A stretch of 64,000 bases of DNA from Castellaniella denitrificans (GCF_027214045.1 NZ_JAPWHE010000007.1:1-64000), one strand, 5' to 3'. Shown: positions 1-8,310, counted from the stretch's first letter. Notes: generated by a model not told the origin, from the letters alone. Made by a program: numbers and translations.

Positions 1-16
1 TGGCATTCGTACTCAT
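1..16 (-). CDS. First codons of a leftward gene inside the transposon (possible transposase)
   Basis: Only five codons (M-S-T-N-A) are visible before the left edge. The start is suggested by a strong ribosome site, GAGGAG on the minus strand (bases 27-22), five bases before the ATG. A perfect 15-bp palindrome lies just upstream at 31-45. Its place about 220 bp from the element's end fits a transposase gene, but no protein family can be recognised from five residues. Confidence 0.3.
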
Positions 17-30
17 GACAACTCCTCAAC

Positions 31-45
31 GCCTCATTATGAGGC
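31..45. promoter_or_regulatory. Palindrome upstream of the leftward transposon gene
   Basis: GCCTCATTATGAGGC is a perfect inverted repeat (7-bp arms, one central base), 14 bp upstream of the putative leftward start codon at 16 and directly next to its ribosome site. It could be an operator or an RNA hairpin limiting transposase expression. Function is a guess from position. Confidence 0.3.
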
Positions 46-106
46 ACGTGGGTGTCTAGTGATTCCGGGCCGATTCAGGGCTCCACCATCTTCACTGCTC
101 CCTTCA

Positions 107-239
107 GAACAGAACTTTAATGTCACTGGCCTCAGCGAAGAGGCCACGCTTGGAACAGAACTTTAATGTCATCGCTGTTTGTGGATAACCTGTAACTTAT
201 TGATTTGCTGGGTTATCTCAGAACAGAGCTTTAATGTCA
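107..239 (+). repeat. Three spaced 19-bp terminal repeats
   Basis: Copies at 107-125, 153-171 and 221-239 share GAACAGA-C/G-CTTTAATGTCA in the same orientation; the outermost has a single C-to-G change. Spacing is 46 and 68 bp start to start. They are most simply transposase-binding sites at the transposon end. Unlike CRISPR, the repeats are few, short and unevenly spaced. Confidence 0.75.
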
Positions 240-677
240 GGGACCAGGATCGAGACCACGCCCCTTTCCGGGGCCAACGGGCTGGCGGTGCCTGCCGTGT
301 CCGTCAGTCAGAAGTCCGAGACGGTCGGATCCCTCATTACGCTGGTGCCCGATGCCCAGGAGGATGGCCAGATCCTGCTGTCTTTGGCCTATGACAACAC
401 GGTGGCCCAACCGCTCAAGACTGTCACCTTCGGCGACGATGATCATCCGCTGCAGTTGCAGCAGATGACCATCGAGGGCAACGGAACCGTACAGCAGCTG
501 GCCCTGCAGCCGGGGCAACCGCTGGTGGTGTCCGGGTTCGACCGTCAGGTTTCCGAGTCCGCCGAACGCCGCCTGGTCCCCGGGGCCCCCGCGTTGCTCG
601 GCGGCGGCGACCGGCTCGACGCTCAGCGGTTGACGACGGTGCTGATCATCACCGCCCGGATCGAAGAGGGTCTCTGA
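240..677 (+). pseudogene. pilN: 3' fragment of type IVb pilus secretin gene pilN
   Basis: The remaining 145 codons match the C-terminal end of a PilN/secretin outer-membrane protein: a segment of the type VSVSQKSETVGSLITLVPD, then glycine-rich strands ending TVLIITARIEEGL. R64-type PilN lipoproteins are over 500 residues, so the signal peptide, periplasmic N domains and most of the secretin barrel are missing. The frame is entered straight from the transposon repeat; an accidental ATG at 234, supplied by the repeat, has no ribosome site. The stop is one base before pilO, so the original operon order pilN-pilO is kept. The gene is broken by insertion unless the missing part lies beyond the element. 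Confidence 0.8.
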
Positions 678-678
678 C

Positions 679-1947
679 ATGGCGCGCGTTACACGTCTCG
701 TCCGTGTGGACGGCATCCCGCTGGCTTTCGGGCTGGACTGGGTGCCGCTGTTGGGCGACCCGGAGGACGCCCGGGCGCGGGCGGGTGGCCGGGGCGCTTC
801 ACACCGTGTGGTGTCGGGCGATCCACCCGCCGCGCTGGGGCTGGCGCACGGGCTGCCCGCCGGCATGGCCTGCTGGTCGGCGGCGGACCTGCTGGCGTGC
901 CGCCATCCCCGCGGCACCGTCGCCTGCGTGCTGCCGCTCGGAACCGGCATCTGGCATGTGCTGGCGGCGCACGAGGGTGTCGCGCTGGCGCGGGCCGACC
1001 GGAGCTATCCCGAAGAGCGCCTGGCCCGCGATGCGATCGAGGCCCTGCGCCGGGTGCACCCGAAACTGGCGCTGCTCGCGGAGCGTTCAGGCCCGGACGC
1101 GGCGGCGCTGCTGCCGGACCTGGCGCGGCAAGCGTCGGGCCGTCGTCCCCTGGAACCGGTGCGGCGGCGCGGAGTGCGGCTGGCGCTGCTGGTCCTGGCG
1201 GCCGGCCTGGGTGTGGGCGTCTGGCTGCGCTGGGGCGGTGGCGTGGATGCAGCCGTCGCGTCCGGTTCCGATGCGCGGGCCGCCTGGCATGCGGCGCTTG
1301 CGCGGACGCTGGCGCGGCATCCGCTGCACGGCGAAGCCGGCACCCGGGCGCTGCTGGATGCGCTATACCGCCAGCCGGCCCGGCTCGGGGGCTGGTCCCT
1401 GCATGACCTGCGCTGCCAGCCCCGGCCGGACGGCACGCTCTGGCAATGCGTGGGTGAATACCGCCGCCAGGGGCGCCAGGCCGACAACCGCGCCTTGTTG
1501 CGGGCCGCCCCCGACGGCTGGCGTCTGGATTTTCCGTCCCTGGACGTCGCCCGCGCGGCCTGGACCCTGTCCCTGCCGGGTCGGAACCCCGAGCCGCGCG
1601 GTCTGCCACGCGCAGGACTGGTGGCCCGCGACTGGGCCAGCGCGCTCCAGGCGGTGCTGTCGGCCTTTTCCGTGCTGCGGCTCGATGCGGCCCGCCCGCT
1701 GGCGGTGCCGGCCCCGCACGACCCCCAGGGACGGGCGCTTCCCGTGCCCGGGGATTTCCCCGCCTTGTCCATCCGCGCCTTGCGGGTCGAAGGTCCGTTG
1801 CGTTCTGGCGCGCTGCTGGCGCCGCTGGCCGGGGCCGTCTCCTGGCGCAAGGCTGTCGTGACCCTGGCGCCGCACACCCGGGCGGACGTGCGCGCCAGCC
1901 GCCTGATCCTGCACCTTGAAGGAATCGTCTATGAAAACCGATCATGA
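679..1947 (+). CDS. pilO2: Type IVb pilus biogenesis protein PilO
   Basis: PilO of R64-type thin pili is an inner-membrane accessory protein that joins the pilin platform to the outer-membrane secretin. The 422-residue product has a cytoplasmic N-terminal half and one membrane segment near residues 165-183 (VRLALLVLAAGLGVGVW), followed by a periplasmic domain, which is the family layout. A GAGGG ribosome site precedes the ATG. It starts one base after the pilN remnant and its 3' end overlaps pilP by 17 bp, showing a tightly coupled operon. Identification rests on the order N-O-P-Q-R-S-V as well as the sequence. Confidence 0.75.
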   Translation: MARVTRLVRVDGIPLAFGLDWVPLLGDPEDARARAGGRGASHRVVSGDPPAALGLAHGLPAGMACWSAADLLACRHPRGTVACVLPLGTGIWHVLAAHEGVALARADRSYPEERLARDAIEALRRVHPKLALLAERSGPDAAALLPDLARQASGRRPLEPVRRRGVRLALLVLAAGLGVGVWLRWGGGVDAAVASGSDARAAWHAALARTLARHPLHGEAGTRALLDALYRQPARLGGWSLHDLRCQPRPDGTLWQCVGEYRRQGRQADNRALLRAAPDGWRLDFPSLDVARAAWTLSLPGRNPEPRGLPRAGLVARDWASALQAVLSAFSVLRLDAARPLAVPAPHDPQGRALPVPGDFPALSIRALRVEGPLRSGALLAPLAGAVSWRKAVVTLAPHTRADVRASRLILHLEGIVYENRS

Positions 1948-2464
1948 ATGCGCGCGCGGGGCGGTGGCCCTGTGGCCGTGCCTGGCGCTGGCGTCGATGC
2001 TCGGGGCGGGAGGCCTGCCGGCGCGGTCCCTGGCGGAAACGCCGCCCGTCGTCGTTCGGGCCGGCGTGCCTGCTCCGGCCGATCCGGCGCCGGAGGATCC
2101 TCACGCCCATTGGGAGACGCAGTCGGTGCGCGAACTGATGCGGCAGGATCTGCGCGATGCGTTGCGATCCGCGTCCGACGGGCCCGCAGGGCGTCCGGAT
2201 GCGGGTCGGGAAATGGGCGTGCGTCCCGTTCTGGAGCCTCGCCTGGTGGCGATGTACGGCGTTGGCCGGACCCTGATGGCCGAGGTCCAGGTGGGCCGCC
2301 GGGCCTATCTGTACGTGCGGGGTCAGGCATGGCCCGCCGGGCATGCCGGAGATCGGGGCGTCTACCGGTTGCGTGGCATGAACGGCGCCTGCGTTCAGCT
2401 CGAACGCGGCGAGGACCGCCATTCGCTGTGCCTGCGCATGCTGCTGGGCGAGGCGCGGCCATGA
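1931..2464 (+). CDS. pilP: Type IVb pilus biogenesis protein PilP
   Basis: Small periplasmic PilP-like protein (177 residues). A cationic start followed by a hydrophobic stretch (ALWPCLALASMLGAGG, about residues 13-28) forms an N-terminal export signal. The C-terminal half has a compact beta domain with two cysteines (MNGACVQLERGEDRHSLCL). In R64-type systems PilP is needed for pilus assembly and probably works with PilO and PilN. The ATG at 1931 was chosen because GAAGGA lies seven bases upstream; an in-frame TTG five codons earlier has no such site. It overlaps pilO by 17 bp and pilQ by 4 bp. Confidence 0.75.
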   Translation: MKTDHECARGAVALWPCLALASMLGAGGLPARSLAETPPVVVRAGVPAPADPAPEDPHAHWETQSVRELMRQDLRDALRSASDGPAGRPDAGREMGVRPVLEPRLVAMYGVGRTLMAEVQVGRRAYLYVRGQAWPAGHAGDRGVYRLRGMNGACVQLERGEDRHSLCLRMLLGEARP

Positions 2465-4155
2465 AATCCTGGTCCTCCGCTCTGTCGCTGGCCGAGCCCC
2501 AGCCGCCCTTCGATCCCGCGCGGGCCGGCGTGATCGACCATCCTGGCCAGCTGTCGGCGCTGCGGCCGGCAGTGCGGCGTGTGCTGGCGCGAGAACTCGA
2601 AGTCCAGTCGCTGGCGGACCGGATCTGTCCGGTCGAGCGCGCCGACGGCAGCGTCACGCTGCTGGCCCGCGCCGAGTATGTCGGCAGCGACCAGGCCGAT
2701 GCGCTGGAGCGGCGCCTGCGAGCCGCCGGCCTCGCCCTGTCCGAGCCTGCACGCTACATTCTGCCGGCGGCGCTGTTGCTGGCCCTGTCGCGCGAGGGCG
2801 GCGCGGCGGCGCTGGCTCAGGCGGGGGACCGCACGCCGACCGCCCTGGCCGGTGTGTTCCAGGATCTGATCGAATGGGGCGTGCGCCAGGGGGCGACGGA
2901 CCTGCACCTGAACATCCATCGCGATGCGGCTGAATCCGAAGTCCGTTACACCGTGGCCGGCCGCTATGTCGCTCCGGCGCGCTTCCGCCACATGCCAACC
3001 GGCCTGTTGCGGGATGTGCTGGCGGTGGCCTGGATGGACATCCAGGGCGGCAACGGGGCGGTCTTCGACCCGCTGCTGGAGCAGCAGGGCAGTCTGCTGC
3101 GCCGTGTGGATGGCCGGGCCTATACCTTGCGCTGGGCTTCGCTTGCCGCCGACCGGGGCCCCAGCGTCTGCCTGCGCTTCCTGTCGCGCGACGACGGATC
3201 CGGGCCCGCGACGCTGGACGGACTGGGCTACCGGGGCGATCAGGTGGCCCGCTTCGAGCGGGTGCTGAAATCCGAGGGCGGCGCCCTGGTGATCGCGGGC
3301 ACTGTCGGCTCGGGCAAATCGACGACGCTGGCGACCCTGATCCGCGGCCTGCCCGCGCATCGCAAGATCATCACCCTGGAAGAGCCGGTGGAATACCGGA
3401 TCGACCGGGCCGTGCAGAACACCATCGGCCGCGACCTGGATCAGCAGGCCCACGGCCGCTACGCCGCCAAGCTGCGCACCCTGAAGCGTTCGGCCATGAC
3501 CGACGTGCTGTTGGGTGAAATCCGCGACGCCGAAAGCGGGCTCGCCTTCATGGATCTGGCGGGGTCCGGCGTCAATGTTTACACCACTGTGCATGCGCCC
3601 TCGGCGCGCGCCATCGTCGATCGGCTGGCCTCCGACTTTATTGCCGTGCCGCGCGATTTCCTGGCCACGCCCGGCATTCTGAAGCTGCTCGTTTATCAGG
3701 CGTTGCTGCCCAGGCTGTGCCAGGGCTGCGCGGTGCCGGCCGGCCCCGCCGAGCTCGTGCGCCAGGGGCAGGGTGGCGGCGCCGGGCGCTGGCGGCAGTG
3801 GCTGGACTGGATCGGGCTGGCCTGGGACGCAGACCCGGAGGCCTTGCGCCTGCGCAACCCGGACGGCTGCGCGCGCTGCCGCCGCGCCGCGCTGCCGGAG
3901 CTCTTCGGCTACGACGGGCGGACTGTCGCCGCCGAGTGTCTGGAACCGGGCCTGCCCGGCGCGGACGTCGACCACGGCCACGTGCCGGACCCGCATGCCA
4001 GCGCCATGGCGCATGCCATGGAAAAGGCCCTGGCCGGCCAGGTGGACCCGCGCGACGTCGAGGCGCGTTTCATGGCCTTCGAGACGCTGTTGCTACGCCA
4101 GGGCAGGCTGCCGGCCGACGGCGATGCGATACGCCGAGCGGGAGCGCCCCGATGA
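2461..4155 (+). CDS. pilQ: Type IVb pilus assembly ATPase PilQ (GspE/PulE family)
   Basis: Cytoplasmic ATPase that powers assembly of the thin pilus (564 residues). Walker A is GTVGSGKST at about residues 280-288, followed by ITLEEPVEYR (Asp/Glu box), LLGEIRDAESG (Walker B) and the TTVHAPSA histidine box, in the order of the PilB/GspE family. A tetracysteine zinc site is present (CQGC then CARC). The N-terminal region is shorter than in chromosomal PilB. The ATG overlaps the pilP stop as ATGA, and the stop overlaps the pilR start the same way, so translation is coupled. It should act with PilR in the inner membrane. All catalytic motifs are intact. Confidence 0.9.
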   Translation: MKSWSSALSLAEPQPPFDPARAGVIDHPGQLSALRPAVRRVLARELEVQSLADRICPVERADGSVTLLARAEYVGSDQADALERRLRAAGLALSEPARYILPAALLLALSREGGAAALAQAGDRTPTALAGVFQDLIEWGVRQGATDLHLNIHRDAAESEVRYTVAGRYVAPARFRHMPTGLLRDVLAVAWMDIQGGNGAVFDPLLEQQGSLLRRVDGRAYTLRWASLAADRGPSVCLRFLSRDDGSGPATLDGLGYRGDQVARFERVLKSEGGALVIAGTVGSGKSTTLATLIRGLPAHRKIITLEEPVEYRIDRAVQNTIGRDLDQQAHGRYAAKLRTLKRSAMTDVLLGEIRDAESGLAFMDLAGSGVNVYTTVHAPSARAIVDRLASDFIAVPRDFLATPGILKLLVYQALLPRLCQGCAVPAGPAELVRQGQGGGAGRWRQWLDWIGLAWDADPEALRLRNPDGCARCRRAALPELFGYDGRTVAAECLEPGLPGADVDHGHVPDPHASAMAHAMEKALAGQVDPRDVEARFMAFETLLLRQGRLPADGDAIRRAGAPR

Positions 4156-5267
4156 GGTGGGGGGCGACCATGCTGGCGCGGCTGCGGCTGCGCCTGGATG
4201 CCTGGCGTTTCTCGGGTGCGCGCGCGGACTACTTCGATTATCTCCAGGCGGTGTTGCTGGGCGCGCAGGGCCGCCTGACCGTGCGCGAGCTGTTCGACCG
4301 GGATGCCGCACGCCATGGCGCCGGCACGGTGCGCGGGCGCCTGTCCTGGACCTGGGCGCGGGCCTGCGAGGCCAGCGGCGGCGATCTGCGCATGACCTGG
4401 CTGGGCTGCTTTCCGGCGGACGAACTGGCCCTGGTGCGGGCGGCCCAGGCCTATGGCAGCACCCGGCTGCTGCATTGTTTCCAGGCCCTCTCCGACCATC
4501 TGGGGCTGCTGATCCAGGCGCGCCGCATGCTCTGGGCCACCCTGGGCGCGGCCGCCGCAGCCCTGATCGTGGCCAGCCTGTTGCTGCTGGCCTTGCCGCA
4601 ATGGACGGTGCCGGCCTTGCGGCAGGCTTTCCAGGGGTTGCCGGCCGCCTACCTGGGGGATTGGTCGCGGGCGCTGTTCACTGGTGCGGACTGGCTGCGC
4701 GCCTGGGGTGCCTGGCTGCCGGCGGGGATCGCCGGGCTGCTGGCGGCGGGGTTGCACTCCCTGCCGCGCTGGCGCGGGCCGCTGCGCCGCCGTCTGGATC
4801 GCCATGGACCCTGGCGTCTGTACCGCCATGTCCAGGCCTTGCGACTGCTGGCCCTGGTGTCGATCCTGTTGCAACCCGGGGCGGGTGGCTCGACCCAGCT
4901 GCGGCCGGTGATCCTGCTGTTCCTGGAAGACGCCGGCCCCTGGCTGGGCGATCACCTGAGACGCGTCGCGGAACGCATCGACCAGGGATTGGCTGGCGCG
5001 GCGGCCTTCGATACGGGGCTGCTGGACTGGGAACTGTATTGGTACCTGGAGGACATGGCCGCCGCGCGCGGCCTTCAGGCCGGGCTGCAGGCCGCGCACC
5101 GACGGATGGCTGGCCGCTGGCTGGACCGCGTCCGTCATCAGGCCCTGACGCTGCGCTGGTCGGCGCTGCTGCTGGGCGTGGCCATCGTGCTTGGGATTGG
5201 CCTGTGGCACTACGCCGCGCTCGACGAGCTGCGGCGCGGCTGGATGATGTTTCATGCCGGCTCCTAG
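4152..5267 (+). CDS. pilR: Type IVb pilus inner-membrane platform protein PilR (GspF family)
   Basis: Polytopic platform protein (371 residues) that links the PilQ ATPase to pilin. It has GspF-type architecture: a cytoplasmic domain, a strong membrane segment (LGAAAAALIVASLLLLAL, about residues 130-150), a second segment after a short loop (AWLPAGIAGLLAAGLHSL), a second cytoplasmic repeat (LRLLALVSILLQPGAG), and a last membrane segment near the C-terminus (WSALLLGVAIVLGIGLW). The start overlaps the pilQ stop (ATGA). Second ATG, six codons downstream, is a less likely start. A 44-bp gap with its own ribosome site separates it from pilS. Confidence 0.85.
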   Translation: MRWGATMLARLRLRLDAWRFSGARADYFDYLQAVLLGAQGRLTVRELFDRDAARHGAGTVRGRLSWTWARACEASGGDLRMTWLGCFPADELALVRAAQAYGSTRLLHCFQALSDHLGLLIQARRMLWATLGAAAAALIVASLLLLALPQWTVPALRQAFQGLPAAYLGDWSRALFTGADWLRAWGAWLPAGIAGLLAAGLHSLPRWRGPLRRRLDRHGPWRLYRHVQALRLLALVSILLQPGAGGSTQLRPVILLFLEDAGPWLGDHLRRVAERIDQGLAGAAAFDTGLLDWELYWYLEDMAAARGLQAGLQAAHRRMAGRWLDRVRHQALTLRWSALLLGVAIVLGIGLWHYAALDELRRGWMMFHAGS

Positions 5268-5311
5268 GGGCCGGACCATTCGCTCGCCGGATATCCGGCA
5301 AAGGAGGCTTC

Positions 5312-5887
5312 ATGCAAGTATTGGCACAATCGCGCGCCGCGCGCCGCAGGCTGGGGCAAGCGGGGTTCTCCCTGGTCGAGGTCTCGATCGTCACCGCTAT
5401 CGTGCTGCTGATCGCGGTCATCGGCATCCCCGCGATCGGCGGTTATGTGATGGAGAACAAGGTGCCCAGGGTCGGCCAGGAACTGGCCCGCTTCGTCATG
5501 CACGCGCGTGTCAACGCCGGGACTTCGGGCGACGTGCCCTATGAGCACATCGCCACGGCCAATCTGGCGGCCATGGTGGCGGACTCCACCGTCCTGACCC
5601 TGGCGAGCGACGGCGCGGTGCTGCACGGCCTGGGGAGCGGCGGTACGGTCGAGGTCGAACCGGCGGACGCCGGCGCGGCGTTCCTGTTGCGCCTGAGGCA
5701 GGTGAACCATGTGGCCTGCCCCTCGATTGCGTCCGTGCTGCAGCGCGTGGCCGACCGCATCACGGTGGAAGCCGATGGCGCCGCCGTTCGCACGGTCAAG
5801 GACGAATCCACGACCTACAACGCGCTGGCGGCGGAGTCGGCATGCGCCAAAGGGGACGTCAACCAGTTCGTGTTTCATGTTGGTTGA
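5312..5887 (+). CDS. pilS: Type IVb major prepilin PilS
   Basis: Structural pilin (191 residues before processing). The prepilin signature is clear: a basic leader (RAARRRLGQAG), cleavage expected after Gly18, mature start Phe19, Glu at +5 (residue 23), then a hydrophobic helix VSIVTAIVLLIAVIGIPAI. Two cysteines in the C-terminal half (ACPS and SACAK) could form the pilin disulfide loop. AAGGAGG sits five bases before the ATG, the best ribosome site in this operon, fitting a highly expressed subunit. No PilU-type prepilin peptidase is encoded in the visible part of the locus, so processing would need an enzyme from elsewhere. Confidence 0.85.
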   Translation: MQVLAQSRAARRRLGQAGFSLVEVSIVTAIVLLIAVIGIPAIGGYVMENKVPRVGQELARFVMHARVNAGTSGDVPYEHIATANLAAMVADSTVLTLASDGAVLHGLGSGGTVEVEPADAGAAFLLRLRQVNHVACPSIASVLQRVADRITVEADGAAVRTVKDESTTYNALAAESACAKGDVNQFVFHVG

Positions 5888-6959
5888 GCGTGCCGCCGGG
5901 AGCGCGCGCCGGACGCAGCGGGGATCCCTGCTGCTGGAATTCATGGTCGCCGCCGTCCTGAGCCTGCTCCTGGCGGTCTGGGCCGGGCATGAATGGGCGC
6001 AGCGCGCCCGGGCGCTTCAAGCCCGTTCCCTGGCCGCCTGGATGGACGTCGCCCGCGAGGCGGCCGAGTCCTTCCTTGCGCGCCATGCGGTTGAACTCGC
6101 GCATGCCGGGGCGGCCGATGCCCTGGCCGGACAGGGCTACGCCGACTGGGCGGCGCCGCAGTGGGACGAGTTGCGGTCGGCGGGCTTGCTGGCGGGTGGC
6201 TGGCAGGACCGGGGGCCGCTGCGCCGGACCCTGGGCCTGCGGGTGGTGCGGGAAGGCGAGTGCCCGGGGGCGTCCTGCCGCGTCTGGGGGCTGGTGCATG
6301 CGCGGCCCGCGCTGAGGACGTCCGCCGGCGGCGTGGACGAGTCGTTGGCGGCGGAATGGCTCCAGGCCGCCGAGGGGCGCGGACTGGTGATCTGGCCGCA
6401 TCGGCCCGGCTTTCTGGGCGGCGCCGGCCTGCGTGTGCCGGTTCCGGAGGAGGGCGCGGAAGATTGGGCGCCGGGTGTCGTGGCCCTTGCGGCCCGTGTC
6501 CCTGCCGGGCAAATGGGCGACGCCGGGTCTGAAGACACCGACGCCTATCTCAGGGTGCGGGACTCCCGTGATCCGGATTTCCAGGGCGATGTCACGGCCC
6601 GGGGCGTGGTCCGCGGCGGGGTGCGCCTGGCCGCGCGCGACAGCTTGCACCTGGAGCGGGGCTGGGGGGTCGGCGAGGCCTGCGCGCCGGAGGGCGCCCT
6701 GGGCCGTGCCCGGGAAGGCTTGGGGGTGCTGGCCTGCCGGCAGGGAGTCTGGTCATTGCTGGCGCGCCCCGCCGGTGGCGGCTATATGCTCAACAGCCGC
6801 CGGGGATGCTTCAACGCCATGGGCGGCACTTCGGCCAATCCGGTGACGGGCGCCTGCGCATGTCCGGCGGGCTACGTCATGGCGCAGGTGGCCGAAAGCG
6901 GATCCATCACGGCCCCGGAAGGTCTGACCATGGGGTTTGTGTGTCTGTCACAGCAATGA
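5877..6959 (+). CDS. pilV: PilV-like minor pilin / pilus tip adhesin
   Basis: A 360-residue protein with a prepilin-like N-terminus (RTQRG, cleavage after Gly16, then SLLLE with Glu at +5, then a hydrophobic helix) and a long C-terminal region ending in a cysteine-rich domain (GCFNAMGG, CACPAG, FVCLSQQ). This fits PilV, the tip adhesin of R64-type pili. It overlaps the pilS stop by 11 bp and closes the operon. In conjugative plasmids the PilV C-terminus is switched by a shufflon with the Rci recombinase; no inverted repeats or recombinase gene were seen here, so it appears to be a fixed single variant. The name rests on position and the prepilin motif. Confidence 0.7.
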   Translation: MLVERAAGSARRTQRGSLLLEFMVAAVLSLLLAVWAGHEWAQRARALQARSLAAWMDVAREAAESFLARHAVELAHAGAADALAGQGYADWAAPQWDELRSAGLLAGGWQDRGPLRRTLGLRVVREGECPGASCRVWGLVHARPALRTSAGGVDESLAAEWLQAAEGRGLVIWPHRPGFLGGAGLRVPVPEEGAEDWAPGVVALAARVPAGQMGDAGSEDTDAYLRVRDSRDPDFQGDVTARGVVRGGVRLAARDSLHLERGWGVGEACAPEGALGRAREGLGVLACRQGVWSLLARPAGGGYMLNSRRGCFNAMGGTSANPVTGACACPAGYVMAQVAESGSITAPEGLTMGFVCLSQQ

Positions 6960-6976
6960 ATCCGGCGCGCGCGGCG

Positions 6977-7010
6977 CCGGCCACGCCAGGGACTGCATCC
7001 TGGCGGCCGG
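6977..7010. terminator. Hairpin between convergent pilV and puuD
   Basis: CCGGCCACGCCAGG pairs with CCTGGCGGCCGG around an 8-base loop, with a single bulged A. It lies in the 60-bp gap between two converging genes. There is no T tract, so intrinsic termination is not assured; it may only mark mRNA 3' ends. Confidence 0.35.
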
Positions 7011-7019
7011 GGCCACGCC

Positions 7020-8255
7020 TTATTTACCGTTCCAGGCGGCGATCACGGCGCGTTCCTCGTCCGTCATCTGCGTCAGGTTGGCCAGCGGCATGTACTTGCT
7101 GGCGACGACCTGCTTGATCTGCTCGGCGTGCTGCAGGGTCTGCTCCTTGGTGTCCAGCATGATCCCGGCCGGCGCGGCGGCGAAGCCGGCCTGCGTGGGC
7201 TTGGCGGAATGGCATTCCGTGCAACGTGCGGTGATGATGCCGTGGACCTGTTCCAGCGTGACGGCGGCCTGCGCCGGCGCGGCTGCGGCACCGGCCTGGC
7301 TGGTCTGCGCGGCGGGGGCGGGCGTGGGGGCCGGGGCGGCGATCCAGCCGATGATCGCCAGCATCGCGACGCCGGCCAGCGGGTAGCGCAGATCGTTCTT
7401 GCCGGTATGGCGCAGCACGAAGTACTGGCGGATCACCGCGCCGGCGAAGATGAACAGGCTCATGATGACCCAGGCATATTCGTTCGTGTAAGTGAACGAA
7501 TAGTGGTTGCTGAGCATCAGGAAGATCACCGGCAGGGTGAAGTAGGTGTTGTGGACCGAGCGCTGTTTGCCCAGCAGGCCGTCCAGCGGGTTCGGCTTTT
7601 CGCCGGCCTTCAGGGCCTTGACCATGCGGCGCTGTCCGGGAATGATCCAGAAGAACACGCTGGCCGACATGCAGGTGGCCATCAGCGCGCCAGTGATCAG
7701 GAACGCGGCGCGGCCCGGGAAGATCTGCGTGGTCAGCCAGGCGACCAGCACCATCATCACGCCCACGGCAATGCTCAACAGTCCGTCCCGTTCGACGGTG
7801 GGGCTGATGATGCGGCACAGGCGCGAATAGACGTTGTAGCCGATCACCAGGAACGCCACGGCCAGGATGCCGGCCTCGGTGCCGTTCATGTTGCGCGCCC
7901 ATTCCCAGGGGCTGGCCGGATTGACCAGGTAGATGTCGGCGCGCAGCAGGTACAGCAGCATGAACAGGCCGAAGCCCGACAGCCAGGTGGTGTAGGACTT
8001 CCAGAACGACCAGTGCAGGTCGTCGGGCAGTTCGGCCGGATTGGTCAGGTATTTCTGGTTATGGTAGAAGCCGCCGCCGTGCACGGCCCACATTTCGCCG
8101 TATACGCCCAGTTTTTTGGCGTGTTCGCCCTTGGGCGCGTGCAGGCTCAGGTCGAGCATGACGAAATAAATGGATTCGCCGATCCAGGCGATGGCGGCGA
8201 TGACGTGCAGCCAGCGCAGCAGCAGGTTGCCGTACTCAAGGAAAAAGCCTTCCAT
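7020..8255 (-). CDS. puuD: Membrane urate oxidase PuuD with C-terminal cytochrome c domain
   Basis: Oxidises urate to 5-hydroxyisourate and passes electrons to the respiratory chain. The 411-residue protein begins with the PuuD-type membrane domain (LRWLHVIAAIAWIGESIYFV) with about eight hydrophobic segments and conserved histidines, then after an Ala/Pro-rich linker has a cytochrome c domain with C-T-E-C-H (residues 345-349) and a methionine-containing C-terminal part (KYMPLANLTQMTDEER). AGAGGAG precedes the ATG. It lies 55 bp downstream of uraH, the next enzyme in the pathway, and shares its leftward promoter. In this family the heme domain removes the need to make peroxide; that is family knowledge, not seen here. 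Confidence 0.92.
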   Translation of the reverse strand: MEGFFLEYGNLLLRWLHVIAAIAWIGESIYFVMLDLSLHAPKGEHAKKLGVYGEMWAVHGGGFYHNQKYLTNPAELPDDLHWSFWKSYTTWLSGFGLFMLLYLLRADIYLVNPASPWEWARNMNGTEAGILAVAFLVIGYNVYSRLCRIISPTVERDGLLSIAVGVMMVLVAWLTTQIFPGRAAFLITGALMATCMSASVFFWIIPGQRRMVKALKAGEKPNPLDGLLGKQRSVHNTYFTLPVIFLMLSNHYSFTYTNEYAWVIMSLFIFAGAVIRQYFVLRHTGKNDLRYPLAGVAMLAIIGWIAAPAPTPAPAAQTSQAGAAAAPAQAAVTLEQVHGIITARCTECHSAKPTQAGFAAAPAGIMLDTKEQTLQHAEQIKQVVASKYMPLANLTQMTDEERAVIAAWNGK

Positions 8256-8310
8256 GAGAGTCTCCTCTTGGTTTCTTCGATCGTGGGGATTGCCGGGTCG
8301 AGCGTGGCGC

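Larger units (their letters stand above)
1..239. mobile_element. Terminal segment of a transposon inserted in pilN
   Basis: The segment carries three direct copies of a 19-bp repeat (GAACAGAACTTTAATGTCA and a one-base variant), the last ending exactly at base 239, where the secretin homology of pilN begins. Read from that outer end inward the element starts TGACATTAAAG. Several spaced repeats at one end are typical of elements whose transposase binds multiple sites (Tn7/Tn5053-like, or IS21-like). A start codon with a good ribosome site reads leftward out of the window at base 16, as expected for a transposase gene close to the end. The family is an inference; the other end and the target duplication lie outside the window. 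Confidence 0.65.

Noticed and set aside
107-239. Short CRISPR-like array
   Set aside because: Only three repeats with unequal gaps (27 and 49 bp between copies), and they end flush with an insertion point in pilN. A transposon end explains them better.
234-677. Intact short secretin gene starting at 234
   Set aside because: The ATG is inside the transposon repeat, without a ribosome site, and the product would lack the signal peptide and most of the secretin.
5312-6959. Shufflon invertible segment
   Set aside because: No inverted repeats flank or lie within the pilV-like gene and no recombinase gene is near.
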